64,000 nucleotides of DNA from positions 2,399,001 through 2,463,000 of the forward strand of contig JAQPZY010001501.1 of NCBI GenBank assembly GCA_029931535.1, given 5' to 3'. Of this stretch, positions 48,235-60,189 are shown one piece after another. The notes under the pieces are model-generated. The model made no database searches and had not been told where the DNA came from. It worked only from the letters and a program-made list of their open reading frames with translations. This DNA comes from Margaritifera margaritifera. Its lineage: Eukaryota; Mollusca; Bivalvia; Unionida; Margaritiferidae. Position numbers and translations under genes: made by a program. Each line of letters opens with the position of its first letter. Position 1 is the first letter of the stretch.

Positions 48235-48420
48235 GTGCCGTTTTGATTGGGATAATTACTAGCGAGCGTGTGTAATTGTTGTGCCGTTTTGATTGGAATA
48301 ATTACTAGCGAGCGCGTGTAATTGTTGTGTCGTTTTGATTGGGATAATTACTAGCGAGCGTGTGTAATTGTGGTGCCGTTTTTATTGGGATAATTGCTTG
48401 CAAGCGTATGTAATTGTTGC
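48235..48420 (+). repeat. 46-bp minisatellite, four copies
   Basis: GTGCCGTTTTGATTGG-type unit starts fall at 48235, 48281, 48327 and 48373, exactly 46 bp apart. Each unit contains AATTACTAGCGAGCG or a variant. Confidence 0.92.
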
Positions 48421-48480
48421 AAGCTATGTCCTTCTAAACTTCTAATCTAGACACGAGTACAAATTGTAGAAAGGTCTTGT

Positions 48481-48492
48481 TTTTTTCTTTCT

Positions 48493-48524
<32 letters not shown>
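48481..48524 (+). repeat. Poly-T tract
   Basis: A run of T broken by a few C and A. It could be the poly-A tail of a minus-strand retrocopy, but no retrocopy body is seen beside it. Confidence 0.8.
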
Positions 48525-48525
<1 letters not shown>

Positions 48526-50285
48526 AGAGGAGGTGGGGAGGGGGACTGCTTGGATAGCAGATAGTAGGAACAAATTGTCAAACCTCCTGGATTGCCAATG
48601 CGGAATTCTTACAAATACATTCGACAAAGATTCCACTGAGGTTTCCTCAAAAAGACTCTAAAACAAGCATATAAGAAAACCTATTCAAATTAATTAAGAT
48701 GAAAACTATACAAACTTTTATTACATATTTCATAATGAGATACTGAAATATATCAGTGGGAGAAACTTTATTATCGCCACAGTGGCGATACCACTTCCCA
48801 TTTAGGCAATATATCTACCCTTATGTATGTTATTCAAACTTATATTTCCATATTGCGGCCTATTTCGTTTTTCATCTTCTGCTCCTCCTCTCTCTCCGTC
48901 TCTTCGTCTCTCTCTCTCTCTCCCTCTCTGCCGGATGAACAGATCTTAAATTGTCAAGACTGTAGTATACATTTATGTAATCAATGAGGTGCAATAAAAA
49001 TATGCCTAAAAGGAACTGCGAACAAAAATTAGGCTGCAAGCATTCACTTTTTTAAAAAACGTCTTCCACACGAATCGTGCAAATTGTCAGTGACTGCACT
49101 TGCATGACCTGTTTTTATTCGATAGTCAGTGTCCCCCATACAGTAGCTGTTACATTCGACGACAAATTGTATACGTTTTTAGCTAAACACTCTTGATTAA
49201 ATATAGAAGTAACATTGTTTTAAGTAGCGATTTTACTCTCAGCACAATCATAATCATGTCTGAAAGCGATGTAGAAATCGGGGATAGATGAGTGTTGATT
49301 GGAAACCGAAGTTATGTGACAATCGAAATTTCGGTGGAGCTTCTTTTTTTAAGGTAACACAATTCACGTTTGAATGCAGGAATAAACAAAATATGGACCC
49401 AAAGTCCTTATAGGTAAACTCGCAATCATCAAAATCTTTAGTTTAAAAATGTTACACTCTGAAGTATGTCGGATTCTAGCGCTCTGTAATTTTTCGACTG
49501 GACTCCCACTCCAACAATGTTCACTGTATCAAACCGCGCAAGAAATGTGTTACAAAACAAAAATCTCTTCATTATCGTATGAAAACAGTCATTAATTTGA
49601 ACAAAACACAATTTTAAGCATTTATGTACAAGCTAAATTTGTAAAACGTTGCTGTCCAAAAATTACAAGTATTGTAAAATTTCGGAACTTCTTTTTATCG
49701 ATCTAGTAATGCAATCGTTAATCGAATTGACACCGAATGGAGAAATAATACATGCAAATCGACGCTTTTGCCTTAAAAATATAAAACAAAAAGAAAATCT
49801 ACGTTTCTTTGAGTAGATATAAGGAAATGTTTCCCTCGTTAAGTGGAAACATGTTACATTTGCACTCTTGGCTTCGCCACTCGTGATAATGCAATGTTTC
49901 CACTTCAGTCGTAAAATATTTCCTTATATCTACTGAAAAGACGTATATATCCTATATGTATAATTAGCTCGATGACGAAAGACTGCAATAAGAGAAATTT
50001 GTGAGTAAGAAAAGAAAACCGAAAAAAAAAACACACAAAAAACATACAATGGTCCCATACTTAAACTCAAATTTGCAGTTTCCGCTGTAGTCTCACACAA
50101 AGTTGAATTTACAATAAAGAATATGCGAATCTTGTAGACTAGATGAACTTAATGCTCTTTCTTTAACAAACAATGATAGCGCCTATATAACAAACTTAAA
50201 AACTGTGTAAAGCAGGTTTGATAAGATGAATGATTTTTAAAAAAAAAGAAATTTTGCTTTATAATAGATTGTTTGATTTTTGTCG
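48525..50285. other. No gene recognised apart from one foldback
   Basis: AT-rich with a few CT-rich runs (48880-48930). The only clear structure is the inverted repeat at 49812-49934. Confidence 0.45.
49812..49934. repeat. Foldback (MITE-like) inverted repeat
   Basis: The left arm AGTAGATATAAGGAAATGTT (from 49812) and the right arm ending ATATTTCCTTATATCTACT (49934) pair over about 41 bases with few mismatches, including GTGGAAACAT against ATGTTTCCAC. The 41-base centre contains a smaller inverted pair around GGCTTCGCC. It could fold into one long hairpin. Confidence 0.85.
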
Positions 50286-50291
50286 CACCAG

Positions 50292-50356
50292 GTGTTGGAG
50301 AATTTTGTACGTGACATGTTCTGTACTAGAGGAACAGCAGCACACGTTTCTCAAAG
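50292..50356 (+). CDS. Candidate short exon, unrecognised
   Basis: Acceptor CGCACCAG and donor TCAAAG|GTAACT flank 65 bases open in phase 0, reading VLENFVRDMFCTRG and TAAHVSQ. Not recognised. Confidence 0.3.
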
Positions 50357-50817
50357 GTAACTTCCTTGCACAAAAAGTCATATGTGGAATTACGTTGTCA
50401 CACACAACAGATTATGATGAAAATGTATATATTTTACTTGTGTTAGTTCACGGTTGTACAGCTTTATTTAATACAATTGTTACTTGTCAATTTTGTTGAT
50501 ACATTGATCATGAAATTAACTTGTAACTTATATATTTACAGCCTACGCTACAAACGTTGGTAATTTAAACTATTTTGTAAAAAAGAGTTATATACAATCA
50601 ATGTTACGATGTAATAAGATGCATGGCAATGGAGATAATTAGAAATCAGAATTTTAACCAGTTGTTATTATTTTCTCTCGATCTCGATCTCGATCTGACA
50701 TATTGTTGTTCACTCAATCTATCTGCTCACTCTTCATGCCTTTTATGTTCATTGAATCTATCTTTCCTCTCTTTCTGAAGTCATCTCCCAGAACCTTTTT
50801 TTGTCAATCTAATCTGG

Positions 50818-50874
<57 letters not shown>

Positions 50875-50886
50875 TTATTATTATTC
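50818..50886 (+). repeat. (TAA)n with inverted ATT end
   Basis: About 18 TAA units run into AAATTATTATTATT, so the end can pair back on the tract. Imperfect ATC and ATT repeats continue to about 51170. Confidence 0.85.
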
Positions 50887-51389
50887 TAAGTAGTACCATT
50901 ATCATCATCATCATCATTAAGTCATGCTCAAGGTGATGATGATACTGTGGATTATAACAGTAATGACTGAAGACATACTAATAGTAATATCGTTGTTATT
51001 ATTATCAATATCACTATCGTTATATCACCATCATCATCATTTTCAGGTTATGCTGACGATGATTATATTATTGATAGAAGATATAAGTGAGAAATTTGTT
51101 CTTCTTCATCTATTCATTAGCATCATTACTCTTGTTTTTGTTGTTGCTTTTGTTATTATTATTTTGCAAGCTGTCCCAACAAAAGTATCACTTGATAAAA
51201 TTGCGAAAATGCCGTTTTAAAATAAAAAATGGAAGTAATGTCTATATTAGTTAATTTCTACGAAATCATATCACGATCTTGTAATTTTAATACAATATCT
51301 GAATTTATCAATACCTTTTTGATAAACTGAAGGAAAACATAAAAAGGTTAAGTTGAAATTTGGAATATTTGCATTTTTAGGTTGACATA

Positions 51390-54300
51390 TAGGGACTGAT
51401 AGTAGTGCTAACATGATTACAATGGAAGCAAGAAGATATACTCCTAAAATTCTGGAGAAAATATACACGTTGCTGGACACATACCATTCTATCCGAGACC
51501 TTCAGCAACTTGTTTATATTATGATTCTGACAGTGTTTTATAAACTGTTGGCGATAGTTTTGTTCTTTGTTTGAATGTAAATTTTACCAGTGGTAAGACA
51601 TGCACTCATGCGTTAAACGAGTTGAAGTGAATAGTGTAACATACCATACATACTCGCTTATAAATCGAATCCAACTGTAAACTACATAGATCCAGATTTT
51701 TAGTTGCATACTGCGTCGGCAGATCTATATGTATACTGTTTGTTTGGATTAATCTGTAGAACAAAGAACATTTGCGCATCGTGCGACGGCTGGTCAGGGT
51801 CAATGTTGATTGTAGTTGGATGCAACTGCGAGTATAAATAGTATGTTGTGAAGGGCATGAAGAGTGTACAGGGTTAAACGAACCATAAACACGACTGCAC
51901 TACTAAATTAGCAATAATGAGGTATAGTGACATTTATTTTCTAAAAGAAAAGGCAGAAAAGACCTATATAAGCGCATGTAATAATACACTGGGAAAAAAA
52001 TAAGATGTAACAAATGCCAATATTTAGTTTAGTTTAAACATATTTTGTTACGATAAATAGTCATATATTTGCAAAATAATAGAAAACAAGTTCATATGAA
52101 CATAACAATTGTAATCCACTACAATATAATCGTATCGAGAGAAGAACAAAATGAATGGAAAATTGAATATTGGATACAACGAGTTTTGTCAGGAAGCTGT
52201 CCACTTTACAGATGGCTTCCTGATGGATGATTCTCGTCTGGAAGTCACTCAGAGTCCTTGATATCTGATTTCATCTCAGTAAGAAGGTGGACTCATATAT
52301 TGGGGATTCTGGGGGGAAAAAACTTCAGAACTTACTTAGGACTCTACCCAACCAAAACAAGGATGCACAAAATAACCACTATACAGTACAATATAATCGT
52401 ATCACGAGTAGAACGAAATGAATGGAAATTGAATATTGGAATAGATAGGAAAGTGAAAAAAAGGTATGAAAGAATATAACTGGGCCATGTGAGATGTTTC
52501 TCGTACAGGAATTTAGTTGATTCTAACCTATGTGTTATATAACGTGCCATCAATGAATCAATAACATGTAATTGAAACTCAAACACTCTAATATTTGTCA
52601 AAAATGTCATGTTCATAACGCTTCTGGTGCAGGTTTGAGCGTTTTGTTTTGTTTTTGTTTTTTTGTAGCTCTGGGTACTTCTGTGGCAAGGTAGCTTATT
52701 TTCATTTAGGGGATCTAGAGTCGAAAATATTATTTATACACTTTAATTATATCAAATCCATCATCCTGGCCTCTAAGCAAATATTTTAAACGATTACGTA
52801 AAAAAGATATTTAGAGAAATTTGAAGAGAATGCACTAATTTTATCTCAAAACTTTCAAGTAATGTATTCATTATGGTTAATATTTCTTTACACAGCAGTA
52901 GGTGGGGGGAGGGGATCCTTGATATAAACATCTAATTACAATGTAATAAAAATGGGTTAGTCCACAGCCTACACTCGGCCTTTGCTATGCACATTTGAAA
53001 TACCAAGCCAAAAATCACTTAGGCAAAATTCATACTATAAGAACATAACTCACTAGCAATTGCACCTAAAGACAGGCAAACACGAAAATAAGGTTGGAAA
53101 GAAAACAACGCAATATCAAAGGATGATTCTCACCACAAAAAGTAACCTAATAGATTCATGTAAAAAATGTCATCATTATTTTCTACAGCAGAATTTTGTC
53201 GTCTCTGCAGTATGGTAATATCCCCACTGCATAATGATGTCACCGATTCGGTTTGGATTTTTATACCTGCAACTATATTCCTTAATAACAATTGCACGAT
53301 TGCGCGGATGGATGACTGTGCGTGTTAAATTCAATGTAATTAAATATATATATATCTTTATTACTCTTTTAGATACCATATCGTTATTATCTTTATCACA
53401 CTGTACCCCTATAGATTACTGCAAACTTGCTAAAAACTGTTTTAAAAAACCTGTGTTTTGCTTCAATGAAATCGGATTTTCATCCGTTTTGTTTACAGTT
53501 TTTCTCTCTACTGCGAAGAAGGTTTATATAATAACTTTCCAATAGATTTTTATGATGATCTCATTCATGAAGAAAAATGAAAATTTCCAATGGCAGGAAA
53601 ATTAAGATAGTTTCTTCATGTACCATCGAGTCAGAGACTGAGACCCTTATCGCCAGTTCATATGGTTGGACCAAGATACTATTTTGTACATACATTTCTC
53701 TTTATATTTGTTTAACAATCTTAGAATATAAAATCAGATTTTATGCACTTTTTATCAGCTTTGAAGGCACTTTGTATTATCATTTAGTAAATGTACTGTC
53801 TCACAGTGGCTTAGTTTTTCCTGCATTCAATCCCATCATGCAACGCGTCTCTAGAGCTTGATTACAAACGTAACTTCATAGGGACATATGTATAATCAAA
53901 AGTGACCACAGCCAAACAGATCGATGATAACACAAACAAAAAATGAATAGCTTGGATTCAGTTTACCTGTGTATAGATCACTCAGCCATGAATAACCAGT
54001 GGATAGGTAAGAATGAAAACAGATATACCACCAAAAGGAAGTAGGAGTGCATATACACGTTTATGTACGAACAAGAATATTATTTGGGACGCGAATGAAA
54101 TTGTATAAAGAATAGTTGTTACTGTGTTTCCCATCCATGAAATCAATTTTAGTTAAATATTTTTCTCTTCATTTCGGTTTGCAATTAAAAAAATGAAGGA
54201 AGAGTTCCGTAGGATGCTTTGTCACCTGCTTAGACGGTACCAAAAAAATATAAAAGACAAACAGCAATGACATTTTTTCAAGAACATTAGGTCATTACAA

Positions 54301-55620
54301 ACACACTTTATTTGTATGGGTGCTAACGTAAGTGGAAAAGATGAAGTTACACATCGCATTTCATGACCATACATGCAACGGTATATCGGAAAATGTCATA
54401 CAAGTAAATGCAATATACCTAGTCAGTGATATATCCATATATCTATACTTTATTCCCCCTAGTGCTTTCGCATCATCGTCGTGGATGCTCTTCGGGTAAG
54501 TACACTATATGTAAACTACGTCAGCGTTGGTAGTGTGATATATAAACATTACATCCATAAACAAGACCTATAGGGATTATGTATTTTCAAAACTAATAGA
54601 ACCATGATAAATGCACTATAGTCCGAAATAAGAAAAAATGAAACAAACAAATTGGACAGCAAATTCAGTCGCAAAACAATTGTTCTAGAAACAAGAGAGA
54701 CGTTGTGTTCTAAAAAAATGTCTCCTTCAATATTTTTAAATTATAAGCGTAAAAGAAGAGAATAATATTTAACTTTGATTGATTTTATAACTGGGAAAAC
54801 ACAGTAGCAACTATGTTTCATGTTATTTAGTTCGCGTCCTCTCTTGGTACTTTAGGAAAGAACCAATATTATTTTTCTCCATGGATTAAATAACAAAGAC
54901 GTTAAACTGTTTAGTTACAAAAATATTTTGAATTTATATATATTTATATACTTGAAAAGCATTCATGACGATTATGCGAAGGCGCTTGAAGGAATAAAGT
55001 ATAAATATAATACATATTTTCTGTTGAATGAAGACATCCAATGTGCAAATGTTCTTTTTTTAAATACAGGCGTTGTATATAGATGTAAACAAGTTACTTA
55101 TATCTCGCCCTTTCAAAGGTGACATAACTGACATACCAATAACGTCAAGCTATTTATTTACATAAATACTTTGAAATTATAATATATTGATGTATTGATA
55201 CAATTTACGAAGTGATCCATGCAAATTAAAACATCATTTCTGTTCTTAAATTCTTCTAATAAAGAAATATTAAGGGTTTGTTATGAAAATGTATCAGTGT
55301 ATTGATACAATGGATAAAGTATTCCGTTTTAAGTTTTCACGAATCTGGAATAATTACTTAGAACTATTAGGTTGTAGAGTGCGTATGAATAAAGTTTCTT
55401 ATACATTGTATCAATACATTGATGCACTTACATAATATACTATAGTGGGGTTTATTTAGCGTGGGAATGTGCAAGGTGTTTACTAGTTTTGTGAGTCTTG
55501 CAACTGTCTTTTTGCATACATGTGTTGCATATAGATGTAAACTAATTGTTTATATATCGCCCTATCAATCTGAGATCAAACAACCAATAAATGAAGAGCA
55601 TCGATGAGCGTCACCGATCT
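51390..55620 (+). repeat. Array unit V (diverged)
   Basis: 51390-53560 matches 21780-23780 (AACATGATTACA, AATTCTGGAGA, GATAGGAAAGTG and CACCACAAAAAGTAACC in the same order). 53765-55600 matches 26250-27170 more weakly (GTATTATCATTTAGTAAAT near 53775; CTTTTTGCATACATGTGTTG near 55510). The non-LTR stub and exon a/b are absent. Confidence 0.65.
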
Positions 55621-56300
55621 ATATTTCCTGGTGATATTCAGTCGGGCGTGAAACACCCATAGATAGGCGTGAATTAAAACGGCTTTACCGCCACACGGAT
55701 GAGTGAGTGCACATCTAAGTTTATGAACGCCCAATTTCCACGCTTCCAAATCATAGCCCAGGAAGATCCGGATTTTAAACTATTTCTGTAACGTAATGCT
55801 AATTCATGGATTTTCTTTGTCCTAACACAGTATATAAGTAACTAAATTGCACCTCACAAAAATAAGCAAAACAGTTTGAAATCAGCATTAACACTTACTT
55901 TGGAAAAGTCTGATTAATCGTTATTTGTGATCGGACATGGGTGAAAGGTAAATTTTCACTAATATCTAGTAAACGGAAAGAATCGCATTATTTTTTTTTA
56001 ATTTTTTTTATTTATTTAAATAATTTTTAATTTTTGCCTTAGACAAAATTCAGTTTTAGAGACTTTATCTCATATGTGATACACATTTTCCCTATATCAC
56101 AGAGAGACCGTACATGAACGCAAATAGGTTGTTTTGAATTTATAATCATCACTGTCATTCATCCTATTAGCTCATTCAATATATATTTTCACACGAAAAT
56201 AAGCTACATTATTTCTCCAAGACACAAATTTGTTTATGGAATTTTTAATGCATTAATCCACCCATCTTTCTCTCTCTATCACAAGCTCTCTCTATACCGA

Positions 56301-56397
<97 letters not shown>

Positions 56398-56530
56398 ATT
56401 TTAGCATCCATGCAGTGTATTTTATTGTGGACGCCATTGTTATAAATCGATGCAATTCATATGAAAATCATAAAATGAATGATATCCATGGGTACTGAAT
56501 GTATTGACAATATATTGTTTACATTTTCAG
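55621..56530. other. Upstream region or 5' intron of peroxidase copy 2
   Basis: No exon recognised. It contains a CA/TA compound microsatellite at 56306-56396 and ends in the acceptor TTACATTTTCAG. The 5' UTR exon and promoter of copy 2 should lie at or before this stretch, but no motif identifies them. Confidence 0.45.
56306..56396 (+). repeat. (CA)n(TA)n compound microsatellite
   Basis: CA to about 56335, then about 30 TA units, 135 bases before the first visible coding exon of copy 2. Confidence 0.95.
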
Positions 56531-56820
56531 GTTAGTACATCTGAAGCTTCCTTTCCTGCTTGGCCTTTTAGTGTTATTAGCATGTGCTGAAGGAAAATAC
56601 ATGCAGCCCATCGAACCTTTGGATTTCATCGAACCATTGGATCCCCCAATCCAGCCAATTGAGGACTCGGAAAGAATTCTTTTTCAGAAAGTGGAAGTCA
56701 CGCCTAATGAGCAAATCAAGAAAGACGCTATCCTTTCAAGGATCGTGTCTGAATCCCTGCCCATCATAGAGGGAAATATTCAGGAGGCTGACGCTCAAGA
56801 CAAAATTTTCTTCGATCAGG
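56531..56820 (+). CDS. Peroxidase copy 2, signal peptide and propeptide exon
   Basis: After acceptor TTTTCAG the frame reads LVHLKLPFLLGLLVLLACAE, a good signal-peptide core with a likely cleavage near Ala-Cys-Ala. A Pro/Glu-rich propeptide follows (EPLDFIEPLDPP, DAQDKIFFDQ). Only one base (G) precedes the first Leu codon, so the ATG may be split by the upstream intron (AT|G), or a few residues lie in an earlier exon. The donor GTGAGT is strong. Copy 1 should have a homologue before the window. Confidence 0.8.
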
Positions 56821-56841
56821 GTGAGTCAAACTTTACACATT

Positions 56842-56980
56842 GTATTCATAGTATTCTTCCTTCGATAGCATCTGGGAATATACATTATATTCATAGTATT
56901 CTTCCTTCGATAGCATCTGGGAATATACATTATATTCATAGTATTCTTCCTTCGGTAGCATCTGGGAATATACATTGTAG
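56842..56980 (+). repeat. 45-bp minisatellite, three copies, beside a donor
   Basis: The unit, translated HSILPSIASGNIHY(I), occurs three times starting about 20 bases into the intron. The frame stays open from the exon until a stop at about 56988, because the period is a multiple of three. Confidence 0.88.
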
Positions 56981-57597
56981 TCTCAGGTAGATTTGGCAAT
57001 AAATCTGTAGTATCTAAATCACAGATTTATTCATCATTGACCAAAGTACTTCATCATCATTTAGCATGAATGAATTTTATTGTTAAATTTTTAGAGTTCC
57101 AGAAAACATTAATTTCTAAAATAATTAAATTTATGTTGATAGTGCGACAGAAACGATATAATAAATCTAACGTAACTTTTGAAATATTGTAGTTTTATAC
57201 ATTGCAAAAGAGTTCATTTTTAATTTATGCTAAATGTGAGAGAAGTATTGGTTATATTAATGGACAACTTTGCAATTTTTCCAGTTTTCTTTATCTGTAG
57301 GAAAGGGTAAAGAAATAAAACGTGCCAAATAAAGAACAATCATTTTAGATTTCACGTTCAAATAACCTTTCTCTGGTTAATTTTATAATACAACGCAGAA
57401 GAAAAGAATGTGTAATGAATTAAAAGCCATCAACTAACAAGTGTGGCAAAGCTGAATGAATTCCAGACAAACATATTTCTTAACAACAAATGCTACAATA
57501 TTGAAATATATAACTATTTTGTTAAACTCTTTCGACAGTAAATAAATATATGATACGCAAATCAAGACCTTATACTCTTGCAATAGATAGAAATATA

Positions 57598-57626
57598 TTA
57601 TTATTATTATTATTATTATTAAACAG
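57598..57626 (+). repeat. (TTA)n replacing the polypyrimidine tract of an acceptor
   Basis: An ATT/TTA run leads directly into AAACAG, the acceptor of exon 57627. The splice site therefore depends on a microsatellite. Confidence 0.85.
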
Positions 57627-57753
57627 GTATCGACCAGGTAGGTGTAAGGAGTACGGATGCCTTCGGACCGCATCTGTTTACCAGCCCTGAAGCCAGAGAA
57701 ATAGCCTCATCCGGAAAGCTTTTTACAGGAGTATCCAAGGCTGTAGTTGAGAC
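57627..57753 (+). CDS. Peroxidase copy 2, propeptide exon 2
   Basis: Encodes GIDQVGVRSTDAFGPHLFTS, then PEAREIASSGKLF and KAVVET, ending in phase 2 at donor GTGAGT. The split Thr codon is completed by the first base of the next exon. No catalytic residue here. Confidence 0.8.
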
Positions 57754-57881
57754 GTGAGTAAAAAACAAAAGCAGTCCCTGCATTCAGATCGTTTTCTAAC
57801 ATGATACGCATTTCACATTTTCTTCTACAAATAAACTTCCTAGACAGTAATTCACTAGATGAGTTATGCAAGACTAAATAT

Positions 57882-57887
<6 letters not shown>

Positions 57888-57922
<35 letters not shown>

Positions 57923-57940
57923 ATGTAATAATAATAAATA
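57888..57940 (+). repeat. (AAT)n microsatellite in intron
   Basis: Two AAT tracts broken by ACATGT. Confidence 0.85.
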
Positions 57941-58676
57941 CAGAAAAATGAGAAACACTTGGTAGACCAAAAACAAATATTTGTAAAATATACTGTTTTT
58001 GAAAGAGAACAGAGTATTTCCTTTAACAGCATCTAGAGCATATATATACTCCATATTTCCTAGATTCGTAGGTTGTATCGCCTTGGAATGGACTTGGAGA
58101 CTTACTGCTTGCTTAAACCAGCCAACAGATCTATTTCAGAATTCTTGTGGTATGATTTCCAGTTGGAATTGCACTGCTGAAACTTAACCAGTTTACTGAT
58201 ATAGTTCGGATAAAATAATGTGTTGTGGTCCATAACTGGCTTGTCAGCACCGCTTTAGATGTAAAGTAACTTCGGGCATTAATACATACTTAAAATGTAA
58301 TCTGTACCGAGATGACTTTAGAGTAGAGACGCTTGGATATTAGTTACAACGATAAATGTGATAAGTTACATGGACTTCGGTGAAATGAAACTTTTATTAG
58401 GTCTATATATTAAGACAAAAAAGAATATTCTTCTTTTGAGAATTTCCCCAGTATAGGTATGTGTCCTACTTGCTATTTGCGGTCACTCTTTTTCTTACTA
58501 TCAGCCTTCTCGTTCGGGGATATGGAATAGACTCAATGCACCCTTCTTCGTGTCATAGAAGGGGATTAATGGAGGCAACCGTTCTGTCGTGAAATGCGTT
58601 CCGTCATGAAGGTCTTGAACTTTGTAAAGGAATGGGACTTGCGTACTTTGCGATTTATACATATTTTAATCCACAG

Positions 58677-58891
58677 GCTCGATATACCAACACAGAACAT
58701 AGAACAACAGTTGTCTGGGCCATTACCATTTCCGGATCTACTATGTCCTTTCTCGATTCTTCCGGACTGTAGCCAAGCTGCGACCTCCCGATACAGAACC
58801 ATAGACGGCTCCTGCAATAATCTGAATAAAAGACTCTGGGGACGATCATTCACGCCGTTTGAAAGGATGATGCCAGCACTTTATGATTCAT
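58677..58891 (+). CDS. Peroxidase copy 2, N-terminal catalytic-domain exon
   Basis: Encodes LDIPTQNIEQQLSG, CSQAATSRYRTIDGSCNNLN and LWGRSFTPFERMMPALYDS. YRT-x-DG-x-CNN and WG-x-x-x-TPF are signatures of the start of the animal peroxidase domain. The donor was placed at GATTCAT|GTATAG because it gives YDS-F-DQPR on joining to the next exon; GAAA|GTGTTT ten bases on also fits the phase. Confidence 0.85.
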
Positions 58892-59489
58892 GTATAGAAA
58901 GTGTTTCATTCCATACGTACAGTTAGACAAAATTAATCAACATTTAATATGTCACTATATTCAATTGATAGGGAATACATATCACTGCTTCCCCCTCCCC
59001 CTCCCAGCCCAAAAAGAAACGAAGTCAAATAGTGAATAGGAGAAGAAAGCGAAATTATCATAAATATGCTTTCAACAACCGAAATTTAATGCAATTATAC
59101 ACATCTCCCTCGCAATCAATGCTAACTTTTTGCGGCGTGATATTTGGAAATACTGATCTTTCCTCTTCTTAGAACCGATGGCAAAGGTGAAGTCACTAAA
59201 GAACAGATTGCGTGAAGGACGCGAATCAGAGTACTGATATTAGGAAATGGCGAAATACTTTCACTTTCCGTATCCATCTTTTCATGGGAATCGTTTTCAG
59301 AATTCTGATTAAGAGTAGCTGATTTTGTTTAAGACGGAGACCAAGGTTATCAGATTGTTTGTTTCGTTGCTGTTTTTCTGGCATCAATCAAAAAGTAAGG
59401 AAAACGTATTGCTAGTGTAAACCTTTATAGTTTTCAAAGTATATAGATCAGAAAAAATAAAACATATAACAATCGAGTCTCGTGTCCAG

Positions 59490-59826
59490 TAACATTGATG
59501 TAATACACCTTTAAACATGGTAGCTTATCGGGCAAGAGCACTATATCAGAAGGTTGAGACAGAATTCTTCGTATTGCTTCTTACACCAATGAGCAACGAA
59601 AGCAAGAATTCCACATGTAAAGATATGGTATTTGATATCGTGATGAATACATGTTGCCATTGAAATTTATGGAATAAACAAATGAAGGCTTAAAATGAAC
59701 CAGTATGTAATTAAATTGGGCTCGCTTAAGGTTTAAAGTATGATTCATACCGCCCCCCCCCCCCCAAGCTGAAATTAGACGACAACATTTGAAAATTATT
59801 AAATAATCAGTTATCTCCCATTATAG
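59490..59826 (+). other. Intron segment homologous to window start
   Basis: Aligns to 1-208 with about 165 extra bases after GGGCAAGAGCA. It marks the left visible limit of the shared duplication. Confidence 0.7.
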
Positions 59827-60003
59827 TTGATCAGCCGAGGCAAACCAGCTTGTTCGGAGGACTTCTCCCCCTGGCGCGAAGGATTAGCTCGCAGTTCCAT
59901 CAATCGAGTAACCTTGGTGACTTAATGACAGATCTCAGTCACATGACCATGGAATTCGGACAGTTTTTGAGTCACGATATTCAGCGAAATGCTTTATCTA
60001 CAG
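59827..60003 (+). CDS. Peroxidase copy 2, distal-histidine exon
   Basis: 177 bases, same borders and phase as 209-385 and nearly identical in sequence (mostly synonymous changes, one Pro to Ser and one Ile to Leu). Keeps GQFLSHD, including the Ser in place of the haem-linking Asp. Confidence 0.9.

Positions 60004-60052
<49 letters not shown>
60004..60052 (+). repeat. (ATT)n touching the donor, copy 2
   Basis: About 16 units, longer than the 12 or so in copy 1. Confidence 0.92.
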
Positions 60053-60053
<1 letters not shown>

Positions 60054-60189
60054 TTCACCTCGCAGTTTAAAGGTGCTGCAATGCAGTACATATAATGAAT
60101 TATAATGATAGAGAACCACTCAAACTACTTCAGTGCAAGTCGTTAACCTAGAAATAAATAAATAAAAAAATTTATAACTAATAAATAAC

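Noticed and set aside
48235..48420. CRISPR-like direct repeats
   Set aside because: Units are contiguous with a 46-bp period and have no distinct spacers.
59850..60095. Read-through of the ATT tract as a poly-Ile peroxidase isoform
   Set aside because: It requires ignoring the conserved donor, and the tract length differs between copies.
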